DNA of 64,000 nucleotides from Isoetes taiwanensis (Eukaryota > Streptophyta > Lycopodiopsida > Isoetales > Isoetaceae). The notes beneath the pieces were generated by a model. The model was not told where the DNA came from. It was given only the letters and a program-made list of their open reading frames with translations, and ran no database searches. Shown piece after piece: positions 21,858-31,782 of this stretch. A program made the position numbers and the translations under genes. The stretch spans positions 7,756,109-7,820,108 of the forward strand of contig JAJEKV010000004.1 of the NCBI GenBank assembly GCA_021234155.1. The letters run 5' to 3'. Every line of letters begins with the position of its first letter. Positions within the stretch are counted from its first letter, which is position 1.

Positions 21858-22560
21858 GATAATGCTTTTAAATTTTTTCGCATTAGTCTCTTCCATTTCT
21901 TAGATGATGTTTTTAGATCCATTTCTTCACCTTTCTGTTGCCCAATTGTAACTGGAGCTATATGATCATTGGAATTACCAATTTTTGGTTGTTGAACTTC
22001 CACGCTATATTCTATGTCCCCATCTTCAGCCACATTTGGCACTAAAATTTCGTTGCTCAATTTCTTCAACTGACTGAGAATTATATAAATGTGCAAAAGT
22101 CAGCCACACTTCCGAAGTTCTATAAGTCAAGAATATTTACCTTAGCAACAAAGAAACCATCAAGGTTATGGACGTGGAGATAAAACCTCCTTGTATTGCT
22201 TAATGATGGATGGAAACGCTGCTCCCTTAACTTAATAAAACTGTACACATATAACATGGTTGTAAAGGTTTGTTTCCAGCGAGGTCAGTTTAAACAAAGG
22301 CAAAGGTATGTTGACCTACCCTGGACGTCCAAATTCCAGTCCACAAGGAACTAACTTCACATTCCGCTTACGCAATGCATAATTAATGACAGCTTCATTC
22401 TGCCACAAAGAAGTTTATGGTGTGAGTCTTACCAAGTCGAGTTTAAAAAGGAGAGTTCCATACCCCAGCTGCCATTTCAGAACAAGTTGAATAAACAACT
22501 TAGCCACCTGACTTTGAATTTGCATCCACCATATTAATTGCGGCTAGAACTAACTCCTGA

Positions 22561-23463
22561 ACAACAAATGGTCCAACTTTTCACATCTTCCTGAGTATAC
22601 ATTTTCACACTTTGCAGGAGTAATTACCCAAACATGGCATTTATCAATGGAACTTCCAGCTCTATTCTACTAATAGCATTTATATCTCTTTTCTCCATTC
22701 ACAGTATCCACCGACCTTTTGAAGTGTTGCACGTCATTGAATATCTTCAACACTTTTTGACACTTTAACTGATTGGTCTTTACTTATAATCTGTGCAAGA
22801 CACCAGGCATTATATAATCACTTTGATCAGCGTATAATCCATGAGAGTTCAACGACGGGGTGTTTTTTGGACCATTTGCGTACGTATACTTAGAGGTTAG
22901 GGGTGTTTTTAGGCACTGATTTGGAGCAATATCTATACACAGAAGGGTCAAATTGCCTTTTAAAATTGCATATACAGGAGGGTTTTTTTGCTACCCTCTG
23001 AACGCAGATGCCATACCCCTCTTATGTATAAGTGCATCCCCCGGGATAAGTTATAGGAATGAGATGCGTACCAGACTTCTGTAGCCATTCTTGAGAAAGC
23101 CGAATCGAGTTCTCGAAATCACAGGCACTCGGAAAACACAGGTGGTCGGGAAAAATTCGAATTAGAAGAAAGATTAGGTTAACTACGTTTAGGAAGGACA
23201 AAAGTAATTAATGAAAGAACTCGGTAGATTGGTTTTTAAAAGCTCAATGAAAGAAATCGGCAGACGGGTTCTTTTTTTTTCTAAGTGAAACTTCGTCATT
23301 ATTATTTTTTGTGTCAAGAATATTTCGAAACCGCATATTGGGTTCTCTTGAAATTCAAATTTTTCGTGCAGGTAGAAAGTTATTTCTTGGCAGTTCTTTT
23401 TCTTCGAGCAGCTCGAGCGTTTATCCGAGCAACCTTCCGACTCTGTTATTAGGCGATTCGGAG
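22561..23463. other. No recognised gene
   Basis: The left part may contain decayed introns of the NOP2-like fragment. About 23250-23463 is an open but compositionally odd leader with a Ser-rich stretch in front of the RGG-rich frame. I see no clear promoter. Confidence 0.45.
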
Positions 23464-23631
23464 ATGTCTTCTAAAACGAGAGGTGGTCGAGGTAGACGGG
23501 GCCGAGGGAGCAATGGCCGAGGGAGCGGTGGCCGAGGAAACTCAAATTCCGGCTCTTCTCAAGTGACGTTGATCAGACCCCTATTCAAGATATTTAACCC
23601 ACATTTTTGCCACAAAATACAGACTGTGTAA
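23464..23631 (+). CDS. RGG-rich basic N-terminal ORF, possibly first exon of a decayed gene
   Basis: An ATG at 23464 starts MSSKTRGGRGRRGRGSNGRG and a further run of Gly/Arg/Ser, an RGG-box composition often found in RNA- or nucleic-acid-binding proteins. A GTGACG after the SGSSQ codons (about 23562) could be a donor. A strong acceptor (cttcttttgcag, about 24000) precedes a segment with a PKRK nuclear-localisation-like motif. The phases do not join cleanly, so the exon model is uncertain. Composition alone does not give a family. Confidence 0.4.
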   Translation: MSSKTRGGRGRRGRGSNGRGSGGRGNSNSGSSQVTLIRPLFKIFNPHFCHKIQTV

Positions 23632-24112
23632 AATAGTACTAGCTTTGCATGAATTTGAGTTCTTTCCTTGCACCATACAAGGTATATTAGCTTCTATTAA
23701 TGCTCTGATTCTCTGTTTTTAGAATATAATTTTGCTTTATTTTTTAGAATATAATTCTTAGTATAAGTAGAGGGGTACAAGCCCAGCGTGAACTGGAGGT
23801 TTGACAATGAGGGATAGCAGTCTTCAATAAGGATACATAGTGTAAAGGATGAAGTGTCTTGTTATGGATGGATAAGGGGTCTATAATAAGAGCTAGAAAC
23901 ACGGTAGGAGTGAATTATACTAGTTTAGTTTTAAATTCACACCAAGTGTGATCTCATGTTCAGAAAAGTTTTCTAAATCATGTTCATCTTCTTTTGCAGC
24001 GCCAAAGAGGAAGACGACCCTTAATAGTTCGGGGTCTATTCCTGGTAAGAAGCCAAGGGTAGACAACAGATGTAATACCATATGATCTCACCTTAGATGA
24101 TGAAGGGCCACT

Positions 24113-24653
24113 CCTATAGCAACCACTGACCCTCCATGCTCTGAAGAGGAAATGGATGAGGGTGCTGAGTGGTTCATTGACCTCACCAAGACAAATGGCA
24201 AGCTCGACTTAACACTCTTCTCCAGGAAAAAGGAAGCAGAAAAGATGACCAAACAAGGGATCATAATCTCTTGTGAAGAAGAGGACGACATCAACTGCAA
24301 ATTGCTCTTGGAGATGACACATAAGCAGAAGAAAGATGTGATTAGACTTACTCATTGTAGAGCTACTGCATACAAAAATACTTTTATGAAGATAGATGTG
24401 AACGGTGAGATATGTCTTATATGGTTGGCCCACTAAAGTTACACCAATATCTATATGCAATGGGGTTACAACTGTGCATAGAGGCATGTTCAATAAACCG
24501 ACACCAAGTCACTACCTGCAGCAAGCTAGAGAATTAGCTGACTTGAAAGCTTCTAGGAGGGTCGTGGATCTAGGGAAGAATGTTCAACGTGCGGTTGTCG
24601 AGGGCATAGAGGCTTTGGGGTTTGAGAATGGACATGTTGGAGGCCATGAATAA
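24113..24653 (+). pseudogene. Unidentified ORF with a frameshift
   Basis: The first part (ATG 24152) encodes MDEGAEWFIDLTKTNGKLDL and an acidic segment with EEEDD. Near 24400 the plausible coding frame moves by one base to YGWPTKVTPISICNGVTTVH and RELADLKASRRVVDLGKNVQ, ending at 24653. A GT-AG intron of about 80 nt (about 24405-24483) is an alternative reading, but the skipped segment itself looks coding. The ParB-like frame follows after about 80 nt, and both may belong to one gene. I do not recognise the family. Confidence 0.45.
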
Positions 24654-24734
24654 GCTGAATAAGTACTCTGACCATTATCCATGTGGTCTTAAGACAACTT
24701 TTCAGCTCCATGTAAAGCGCCTCATCTGTTCACC

Positions 24735-25031
24735 AAGCTCATTTACGTTAGCAGAAGATATGATCCAGCACGTGCTATGGAGATTGTTCAAAGCATGATT
24801 ACTAATCCAGGTCAAATGCCTATGCTCGTGTTACCTTGGGATTCGATCACGAACAAGCCTACTGTGTGGTCAAACGCCGAGGAGTTATTAGGAAATGATG
24901 AGATTAAATTCGTCATCATCGACGAGCAGCATTCAGTTGAGGCACAAAAGGCCCTCATCAAGCAGGCAGAACACAAACAGGCCAAACAATGTTCTACAAT
25001 CACTATGCATATAGGAGATGTCGACTCTTAG
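24735..25031 (+). pseudogene. ParB/Srx-fold-like domain protein fragment
   Basis: The frame reads RRYDPARAMEIVQSMITNPG, then MPMLVLPWDS, then KFVIIDEQHSVEAQKALIKQ. The order of an arginine- or aspartate-rich start, a beta strand with a Pro, and a D-x-Q-H box followed by VEA resembles the ParB/sulfiredoxin fold, whose members usually have DGQHR or GERR at the box. The Gly is replaced by Glu here. The N-terminal side is open upstream to about 24735 without an ATG. The similarity is at motif level only. Palindrome motifs lie 140 nt downstream. Confidence 0.4.
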
Positions 25032-25174
25032 ATGCCAATACTTCACCGGCAGATATGGCTGAGATTAGTGCAACTTTACATGAAATGGGGAAAACGTTTC
25101 TATACAAAAGATAATTAACTACAGTAAAATTTTATTATTTTAATATTCAGCCGTGCTTTTAAATCAATTTAATT

Positions 25175-25288
25175 CACGCCAGGCGTGCTTTTTGTGTTGA
25201 TCAATTCAATTTGCGCCAGGCGTGCTTTCTACATAGCATAAAGCACGCCTGGCGCAAATTGCATTGATTTAAAAGCATGCATGGCGTG
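25175..25288. repeat. Four 13-bp palindrome motifs forming a large hairpin
   Basis: Motif copies are at 25175-25187 (CACGCCAGGCGTG), 25212-25224, 25244-25256 and 25276-25288. The inner pair lies in a perfect 22-bp inverted repeat, 25207-25228 with 25240-25261, around an 11-nt loop. The outer pair lies in a weaker inverted repeat (gcttttaaatcaa against ttgatttaaaagc). The structure separates two decayed ORFs. It could fold as a strong RNA or cruciform hairpin; its role is unknown. Confidence 0.85.
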
Positions 25289-25479
25289 AATTGCAATAGA
25301 CTCATATAAGATTGTCTTTTGTAAGGAGGCAGTATGGCTCAAATAGAATGAATTCTGGGATGCTTATGCACAAAAGAAGCTGCCAGATACTATGGGTAGG
25401 GTGCCTCCTGTTGATGTAAGCATCTTTGACTTGAATGTGATAGAGATGAAAAAGACTCAGGGGCTAGACGATACTGAGA

Positions 25480-26853
25480 CCATTTAGGTCTTAGACCAGT
25501 GCCCGAAGAAGGAAGTCTTGTACAAGAAGAGTGCTTTCACAAAGGAGAAGATGTCCTTCATTGAGCGCTGCAGCCATGTGAAGGATGTACGTACAATGAA
25601 GTCAGTTGTAGGAACCGAATTACAAAGGCTATCGGGGGATGTTGCATTATCTGAAATTGGATTGCTGGACAAGTATAAGGTCAGTAATGATGACATAGGA
25701 AGTTTGTATTTTGGTCAGAGGACTTCCTAAAGAATTGGAAGGCTAAAAATGCAAAACATAAAGAGACTCTGCCCCCTAAAGTACTGGCCGAGTTGAGAAG
25801 AAAAGTAGCCCTTGTGAAGAAGATTACTGGAGAAGAAGACATTGTCCAGTATTCAGTCCCCATTGGGTACAATGGTCTCTTGCCAGTTACCAATTGTATA
25901 GGATTGACAACTAAGAAGTCCTTTACTATTGTCATCGTTTGTCCTTCAAGTGGCTCACATCTGCATGCACTATCCACTGCTCATGATCTGGAGTGCCTCA
26001 AAGTTATTAGGGAGGGATGCCTAATATATGATGTTAGGAACAATGAGCTGCGGACAACACGAAAGATGGCACATGTGATCTTCATTATGATATCTATGCT
26101 GTCAGACGAGGAATATGATAATGCTAAGGCCAAGGGTGACAATAGCAGTGCATGGGAATGTTTTCTTCTAGATAATCCAGACTTAACAACTATATTCTAT
26201 CATACGGATCAGGATCAAGATCATGAAGATGAGTCAGAAGAGGATGAGGATCGGGACCCTCTCCTAGGTGGTGAGATCAAGTACGAGCTACAAACTAAGG
26301 AGAAGGGCCCCCAAAATAAAAATGGTTTCCCCTTTGGCTTCTTACCTCGTCGAGGCTTTTGCTCCAATTGACACAACGTACTTGGAGCTTCATGTTGGAG
26401 GTTATATTGCCCGAGAGTCTCTGATGGGTGTTAAAAGATGTCACTGTTTTTGTGAGCGATCAGCAGGCAAAAGACTTTCTTGAACCATTCCTCATGCATG
26501 TACTTGCCAAATCTCCTAGAGGCCCTTATGGCAACCTGAAATCTTCAGCAATCAAAAGCCTCGTGGACTTGTCCAACTCAAAAATGGACGCTGGTTCTGG
26601 TGATGGAACCAATAATCCGCAGCCTGATAAGGAAAGTAATGAGCAAGTGGCTGCTAAACTGGCTGCTCAAAGTAATGTGATAATGCAGAACATGGGGGAT
26701 ATCCTTGCCTCCCTTGCGGGTGATGCAACCAACCCTACAATAGATTCACAGGTTAACAGGGATTTAATTGATAAGGCAACCGAGAGAGAAGGGGCCATTG
26801 ATAACCCAAGCGACTCTAGTGATTCTCAGGCTGCCACATCAACACTAAAATAA
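25480..26853 (+). pseudogene. Long decayed ORF of unknown family with acidic segment
   Basis: Three overlapping frames follow one another: 25518-25730 (MSFIERCSHVKDVRTMKS), about 25700-26371 (PPKVLAELRRKVALVKKITG, then TIVIVCPSSGSHLHALSTAH, then the acidic run DQDQDHEDESEEDEDRD), and 26428-26853 (DVTVFVSDQQAKDFLEPFL, then a Ser/Asn/Asp-rich tail). The continuity suggests one gene of about 440 codons with at least two frameshifts, near 25715 and 26380. I do not recognise a domain. It lies between two palindrome clusters in the same orientation as its neighbours. Confidence 0.45.
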
Positions 26854-27040
26854 CGGCAGTTGTGAAGGACGTAAAGGGATTAATAGAAAATAAAAATTCT
26901 AACAGTCAGAAGAGCACGGAGATTAAGGGTGGCGAAGGGGAGAATGATGCCGACGCCGATAACAAAATTGAAGATGATAGATATGGCAGTACGCTCATTG
27001 AATGTATTTAATATTGCTCGTCTTGCAAATGAAATTGCGT

Positions 27041-27169
27041 CACGCGTGATTTAGTTTATCTTCAATTTGAATTAAATCGCGCCAAGCATGCTTTAATTAT
27101 ATTTCATTGTCAGACTAAATCACGCCGAGCGCGATTTGGTTAAGCCTAATAAAAATCACGCCTGGCACG
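27041..27169. repeat. Third palindrome cluster
   Basis: Copies or half copies occur at 27041-27048 (CACGCGTG), 27078-27090 (CGCGCCAAGCATG), 27121-27133 (CACGCCGAGCGCG) and 27157-27169 (CACGCCTGGCACG). They are more degraded than those at 25.2 kb. They stand between the acidic ORF and the FCP1-like ORF. Confidence 0.75.
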
Positions 27170-27196
27170 TTTGTATTGTTGCAATATATAATATAA

Positions 27197-27780
27197 GGGT
27201 GTTCGACCTAAACGGACTTCTAAGAAAGTTGTGGTGTTCGACCTAAACGGACTTCTTTGTAAGACTTTTCCGAAAAATAAAGTGGCTCCAGATCAGTTTC
27301 ATCAGACACTAGTAGAATCAAATTCCAAGTGGATCTATCCACGGCCGCACTTGAAGGAGATGCTAGATGAGGCATTTAGGTTATTTCAAGTTGGTATTTG
27401 GTCATCTATGGAACTCTAGAACATCAAGAATACTGTGAGGCACTAGGGGAAATGGGTATACATTGGTTGACCTTTTGGGATCAACACAAATGTGTGAAGT
27501 TCACTAATCCCAAGGATCCAACAGGCAAGCCTATCTTCATCACACACTTAGTAACATGATGGACGAACTTGGTATCAAGAATAAGGATGATATAATCATA
27601 GTGGATGATGATGCTCTCAAATGCTTCTACAATCAAACGCAGGCCTTGAATCCACCATCTTATGATCCAAAAAATTTTGCGACAGATGATTTTCTAGTGA
27701 AGTTTATGTCTATTATGAATAATTTGGCTATGGGGATGATAGTACGTGAAGTGTTAGATTCACACCCAGAACTAGTTTGA
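27197..27780 (+). pseudogene. FCP1-like (HAD-type) phosphatase domain fragment
   Basis: Motifs in order are KVVVFDLNGLLC (HAD motif I with Asp then Asn), WIYPRPHLKEMLDEAF, FQVGIWSS, then in another frame LTFWDQHKCVKF, and finally DELGIKNKDDIIIVDDDALK, where the acidic motif of FCP1/NIF-type phosphatases normally lies. The frame changes near 27415 and again near 27550. A 23-bp segment is duplicated at 27197-27219 and 27232-27254, right at motif I. Plant genomes have small FCP1-like proteins with the same DLNGLL start, so this may be a captured host gene fragment. It is not intact. Confidence 0.65.
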
Positions 27781-28300
27781 ATGGCTGATATGGAACTACA
27801 CCTTGTTAAATGCGTGGAAAACCATGGATTGATACCTTAATATTTTATTGGAATATATGATGTTCTTTTATGATATTCGTGTCATGTATCCATAATTTCG
27901 GGTCTCCAATTGCCTCGCAAGTAATACAATCTGTTATTATCTAACCTATTATTTTCATCTCAATGCTCTTCAATTTTGGTGTGATCCATCTTAGCAACTT
28001 GCCCTTCATTCTTGCATATTTCAATTCGCATCTGCAATGACACATAGGAATTGCAATCTTATGTTATTTATCAAGTCCAAAAAAAAAAGGGATTAAAAAA
28101 AACAAAAACCCAGACAACCGCAGGTTGGCGTGATTTTGGTGACATAATCCCAATTTAATTGGATGATGGTTAATCGTTTTTGTGTTCTCTCCACTTAACA
28201 TACCTAATGCTACAAATTAAAGGAAGTTTGGAGAGGACAGTTTGGAGGCACTTATTAATTTTATGACACTGCAAAAAATATGTCAAGGCTGCAGTAGAAG
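27781..28300. other. No recognised gene
   Basis: AT-rich spacer between the FCP1-like remnant and the hAT-like remnant; nothing recognised. Confidence 0.5.
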
Positions 28301-28552
28301 GTGGTTCCTTTAGTTGATTCAACAATCTTACGAAGAGAATATGCTAATTACAAGATCTGTGCTGCAGCTAATTGGCACAATAAGGATATTGAACAGTTTT
28401 GCATGACTATTACATCAAATCAAACAAATACAGCTAGATTCCAAAATGTTCTAACTTTCCTTCAAATTGCCTTGGTTCAATGCGCAAGCAATGCCATATA
28501 TGAGAGAGACTTCAATAGTAGGACCAATACAAGGGATAGATGGCATGCATGA
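28301..28552 (+). pseudogene. hAT-type transposase C-terminal (dimerisation) remnant
   Basis: FQNVLTFLQIALVQCASNAI followed by YERDFN fits the hAT dimerisation pattern of a hydrophobic helix, a Ser-rich turn and ERxFS. The end TRDRWH corresponds to the following Arg/Leu-rich helix. Only about 80 codons remain and no DDE or zinc-finger part was found nearby. The resemblance is close to ZNF862-like domesticated members and to hAT transposases alike. Confidence 0.45.
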
Positions 28553-29431
28553 TTAGGCGTTGAAAGCTTAAATGCATGTTCATGCATTACTGGTCCAAAT
28601 CATGCAGAAGGCTCTAATTTTACAGAAAGTGTGCAGATTAGAGAAAAGAAGGCAAACCTGATGTGGCACAAGTTCGGGGGATTGGTTCAAAAGACTTGAT
28701 GGTGGCATAAGTATATTATAGTGTACCTTAAAAAGTATTATTTAGGGACCATAAAACTACCTAAAAAAGTACCGAAAACTAGGTACTGGGCACTTGTATG
28801 ATGCCTCAATAACTGATAAGTGTAAAATTGGATTCATTCATTTTCACCTCCAACAGTATCGTCTTTATCTTGACCTTGAACATTAATATGCTTTTGGCTT
28901 TTCTTTTGAACTTTGGTAGGTTTTAAAAGTGAACACCTGTAGCATGCTTATGCCTATGGATGAATATAAGCAAGCATGGTGCGGTTTTGTATTTCCATTG
29001 ACGCATCTAACCTTAAGAATGTTTTAACATGTAAATAAATAAATACATTGAATTAAATCTTAGGAATAATTAAGGATAAACATTGGTATATTTAAGGTGA
29101 AGTAGAGGTCAACATGTAAAGGGAGAACCTTTTGCAAAAGGCAAAGACCTGTTTATTGGCACCCAATTTGGTCCCCCAAATGCATGCCTCATGCTTGCCT
29201 AGACATCACCTGAGGTAGCAAATTGGACGAATTTGGCCCCTTCAAGTGCATGCCTGCCATTATTTCTTCACCTCTCCTTGTGTAGCAAATTGGGTGAGCA
29301 CCCAATTTGGGCCCCCGAAATGCATCTCTAACCGCCAGTTCACAATTTGACCTCTCAACTGCTTTATTTGCTTTTTTGTATGCTTAGACATTCTAGCTTT
29401 TTAATGGGATCTCTCTCTTACTTTAGCACCT
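28553..29431. other. No gene; repeated CACCCAATTTGG phrases
   Basis: The phrase gcacccaatttgg plus a C-rich run and a atgcat word appears at about 29159-29190 and 29299-29330, with caaattgg in between. At about 29288-29308 it forms an inverted repeat (caaattgggtg...cacccaatttg). No coding region recognised. Confidence 0.5.
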
Positions 29432-29711
29432 ATGATAAGGACCAAACAAACTGCCCGTGTAGCTGGAACTAGCCCTGGGATAGCGCAAGCAATTGCTGAT
29501 GTAAAGGACACATAGCCCAGTCTGCTATTTGAAGGTATCGAAGTAGTACTTGATCAAGTAACTTCTGTTGCTGATAAGTAAACCTGGTGCATCGAGATTG
29601 GCCACGTGTACCCCTGGCTCTACACAAATCATCCCAAAGATCTGTGCTTGTACTTTGTTGTGCCAGAGACTAGGAAGACAAGTAATGATGATATAGCAAT
29701 TAACATGGGCT
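29432..29711 (+). pseudogene. Decayed ORF beginning with a histone H3 tail-like sequence
   Basis: An ATG at 29432 starts MIRTKQTARVAGTSPG, of which RTKQTAR is identical to the N-terminus of histone H3 (residues 2-8). It then diverges completely, so this is not a histone gene. The frame meets TAG (about 29513) and TAA; behind these, WCIEIGHVYPWLYTNHPKDL and CLYFVVPETRKTSND look coding in a continuing or shifted frame to 29711. I do not recognise the family. Its distance to the neighbouring decayed ORFs suggests the same original unit. Confidence 0.4.
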
Positions 29712-30031
29712 GAAGCCCACTAAGACATCAAACAAGTTAGTCCCATTTACATAATGAAACATTAATAACAACTCACCTCATAACATAATTGCCCTTAACC
29801 AAATTCAGTTTACTTACAATTATCAGAAACCATTTCCGATAACCAGCATAACCACACCTATATATTAATAGCTCAAAACAGACTTTACAATGTTGGACAC
29901 TCACCAGGTGAACGAAGTTGAGCTTCCCAACATCAAGGTGCTCCTGCAAGCACTACAACACAAATCCAGATCAAGGTCCATGAACTTCATATAGAAATGA
30001 CAAACTAGCAAAACATAAACATAAAAATAAA

Positions 30032-30388
30032 CTAGTTCATAGCCGAGCCACTTTGCGCATGCCTTATGACCGCATCTAATTGGCGTATTTCCTGCACAAG
30101 TAATGCTCTTGCAAGGCTCATATGAGAATGCAATATGTGCAATTCAGACTCAGGCACACCCAAGTGCTCCCACTCAAGCAAACGCAGTGATGCCGCAATC
30201 CTATGCGCCTCAGTCCCAACCTGAATAACGTTATGAACAAACTCCTGAGTGGAGAATGCTGCTTCTGGTTCAGCCGAATACACAACAGGGTCGGGATGGG
30301 ATGCATCTACGGCAGATGAAATGAAAGAGTTAGGCAAGGACACAACAGGCTCGTCCACGCCAACAACTGGTTCCGGATCAATCTCCAT
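30032..30388 (-). CDS. Second ORF of HUH element copy 1, small conserved protein of unknown function
   Basis: The chosen start is the ATG at 30388-30386 (MEIDPEPVVGVDEP), because copy 2 has the equivalent ATG at 39928 and both have a ttgcag acceptor-like sequence just upstream. It gives 118 residues. Conserved with copy 2 are FISSAVDASHPDPVVYSAE, the stretch IQVGTEAHRIAA, and SHMSLARALLVQEIRQLDAV. The C-terminal half is probably helical. It lies 79 nt after the Rep stop, either as a separate cistron or joined by splicing. I know no domain that fits. It is open and without stops in this copy. Confidence 0.65.
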   Translation of the reverse strand: MEIDPEPVVGVDEPVVSLPNSFISSAVDASHPDPVVYSAEPEAAFSTQEFVHNVIQVGTEAHRIAASLRLLEWEHLGVPESELHILHSHMSLARALLVQEIRQLDAVIRHAQSGSAMN

Positions 30389-30466
30389 GACTCCTGCAAC
30401 TATACAACAAACAAAAGTATGAAAACAAAGAAACTCAACTGTACAACCAACACCCAAGCAAGTTCA

Positions 30467-31503
30467 TCAGCCAACAGCCATGGTACGATCACCCTTATGC
30501 ACAGGGATATAATCTACGCCAGGCTCAAGTATCACAACATCAGGGCTATCTGCACTATAAGAAGCATCATGTATATTCTCAAAATTATTGTCTTCCTCAT
30601 CAGCAGGAATAGCATCATCCCAATAACGCCTGCGCCCAGGCCCATTCCTCTCCATAGGCACAAAGCCTGCTGGCAAACCAAATAGAATCGTCCTCATATC
30701 CGACGGCATACAGTGACTAGGGTTGAGTAGCACTCTCCACGCAGCTCCAACACGATGCTCATTGATACAAGCCGTGTTTGAAGGGATGATCCAGGAACGA
30801 GACAAGGTAAATTTTCCAGATCGAATCATCCTAGCCAAGGTATACAACAGACTAGCAGTCAACCTACGATTCCCATGGTAATTCACAAAATAAGCAGCTC
30901 GATTCAAGAGGTTTTTATTGTCAAGCACAACAAGATTTTTCGTATCACCAGCCCCCCATCTCAAATACAGATCTTTTCCTTTCTCAATAGCAGCCTCACT
31001 CACATTATGGAGATGACAAACATAATGGACTTTTCCAACATCCTTCATACAATACCCAATCATCCCTTCAAAACAATGAAGACGAGTGTTTTTAAGGGCT
31101 TTGCATACCAAAATTACACCCGTTGGCTTTGAAACCCAATTGAAATCCTTTTTATGGCATCATTCATGGCCCTGGGGCTCTTGAACCGAGCTCTAAAAAT
31201 AGCCTGGCAATGCAAGTGATCAACACTCGCACCACGCTCCATGGCCACAGCTCCAGCCAAACACATTTGATTGCAAAATCCAACAAGAGTATCATAAAAA
31301 CTCATAGGCATATCTTGCCCATACAAACCCAAGGTCACACTGACATCTATGGCACTCCAATCCTGATCAAGAGAACAACCAGCAGCATGTCCCTCAGTCT
31401 CAGGCTCTTCAGAATTAGAGGAGCCGATTTTTAAACAACTCAGAGAAGGAGGCACAGAGCAAGCAACACCCTTTCCTTTCCTCGCTGCTCTCTTCAAAGA
31501 CAT
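30467..31503 (-). pseudogene. HUH endonuclease (Replitron-like Rep), copy 1
   Basis: HUH motif DHLHCQAIF (His-Leu-His at 31218-31210) is followed about 52 residues later by the tyrosine motif GYCMKD (YCMK, 31054-31043), the order found in Rep-type HUH nucleases that nick DNA by a tyrosine link. A conserved region DTKNLVVLDNKNLLNRAAYF, then RMIRSGKFTLSRSWIIPS and MRTILFGLPAGF follow. No helicase domain is present, unlike Helitron or geminivirus Rep. The start ATG at 31503 is preceded by gtttatg, matched in copy 2. One frameshift at a run of five T (31149-31153) separates the HUH part from the tyrosine part; otherwise the frame is open, so this copy decayed recently or is one base from intact. 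The layout fits the Replitron group of eukaryotic HUH transposons. Confidence 0.75.
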
Positions 31504-31777
31504 CATAAACAAAATAAAAGCAACAGACCCGGCTTACTTGTGACAGAAATCCGCTTGCACAAGACTGGAGATGGGCTTCTGAACAACCAAGACGACCCCT
31601 CCTTATCCTATGGCCCAAAACAGAAACAATCACACAGCCAAGACTCATACCCGGTGCCGCCATCGCCATTTCTGCCATCTATGGCACAGACCACGTGAGA
31701 ACTCCCAGTTCCGACCAACCCAGGAATAGACGCCAACCCCAGATTCCAAAATTTCGAATCCATAGTGCCACCGTCAT

Positions 31778-31782
31778 TTCCT
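31778..31782. repeat. Target site duplication TTCCT (left) of the copia element
   Basis: Identical to 36476-36480 at the other end of the element. Confidence 0.9.

Larger units (their letters stand above)
21457..22560 (-). pseudogene. NOP2-like rRNA (cytosine-C5) methyltransferase, C-terminal exons
   Basis: Successive exons match the plant NOP2/NSUN family, nucleolar enzymes that methylate large-subunit rRNA. About 22560-22464 encodes LAAINMVDANSKSGG and VVYSTCSEM (with the conserved TC motif); 22399-22320 encodes [20 protein letters not shown]; 22240-22141 encodes REQRFHPSL and [12 protein letters not shown]; from 22069 comes LKKLSNEILV and a basic tail. Introns have GT donors and AG acceptors. 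A TAA at 22502-22500 replaces the Tyr before VVYSTCS. Upstream catalytic exons are not found, and the C-terminal exon is tandemly duplicated and carries an expanded Lys-Gln hexamer repeat. It is best read as a broken gene fragment. A working gene with an unusual end is unlikely because of the stop. Confidence 0.85.

Noticed and set aside
25175-25288. CRISPR-like array of short palindromic repeats
   Set aside because: Repeats are 13 bp, irregularly spaced and partly inverted, in plant nuclear DNA; there are no cas genes.
29432-29711. Histone H3 gene
   Set aside because: Identity ends after RTKQTAR; no histone fold sequence follows.
30467-31503. Endogenous geminivirus or CRESS-DNA virus Rep
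   Set aside because: No superfamily 3 helicase follows the nuclease, and the long conserved C-terminal region with a second ORF fits a transposon better.
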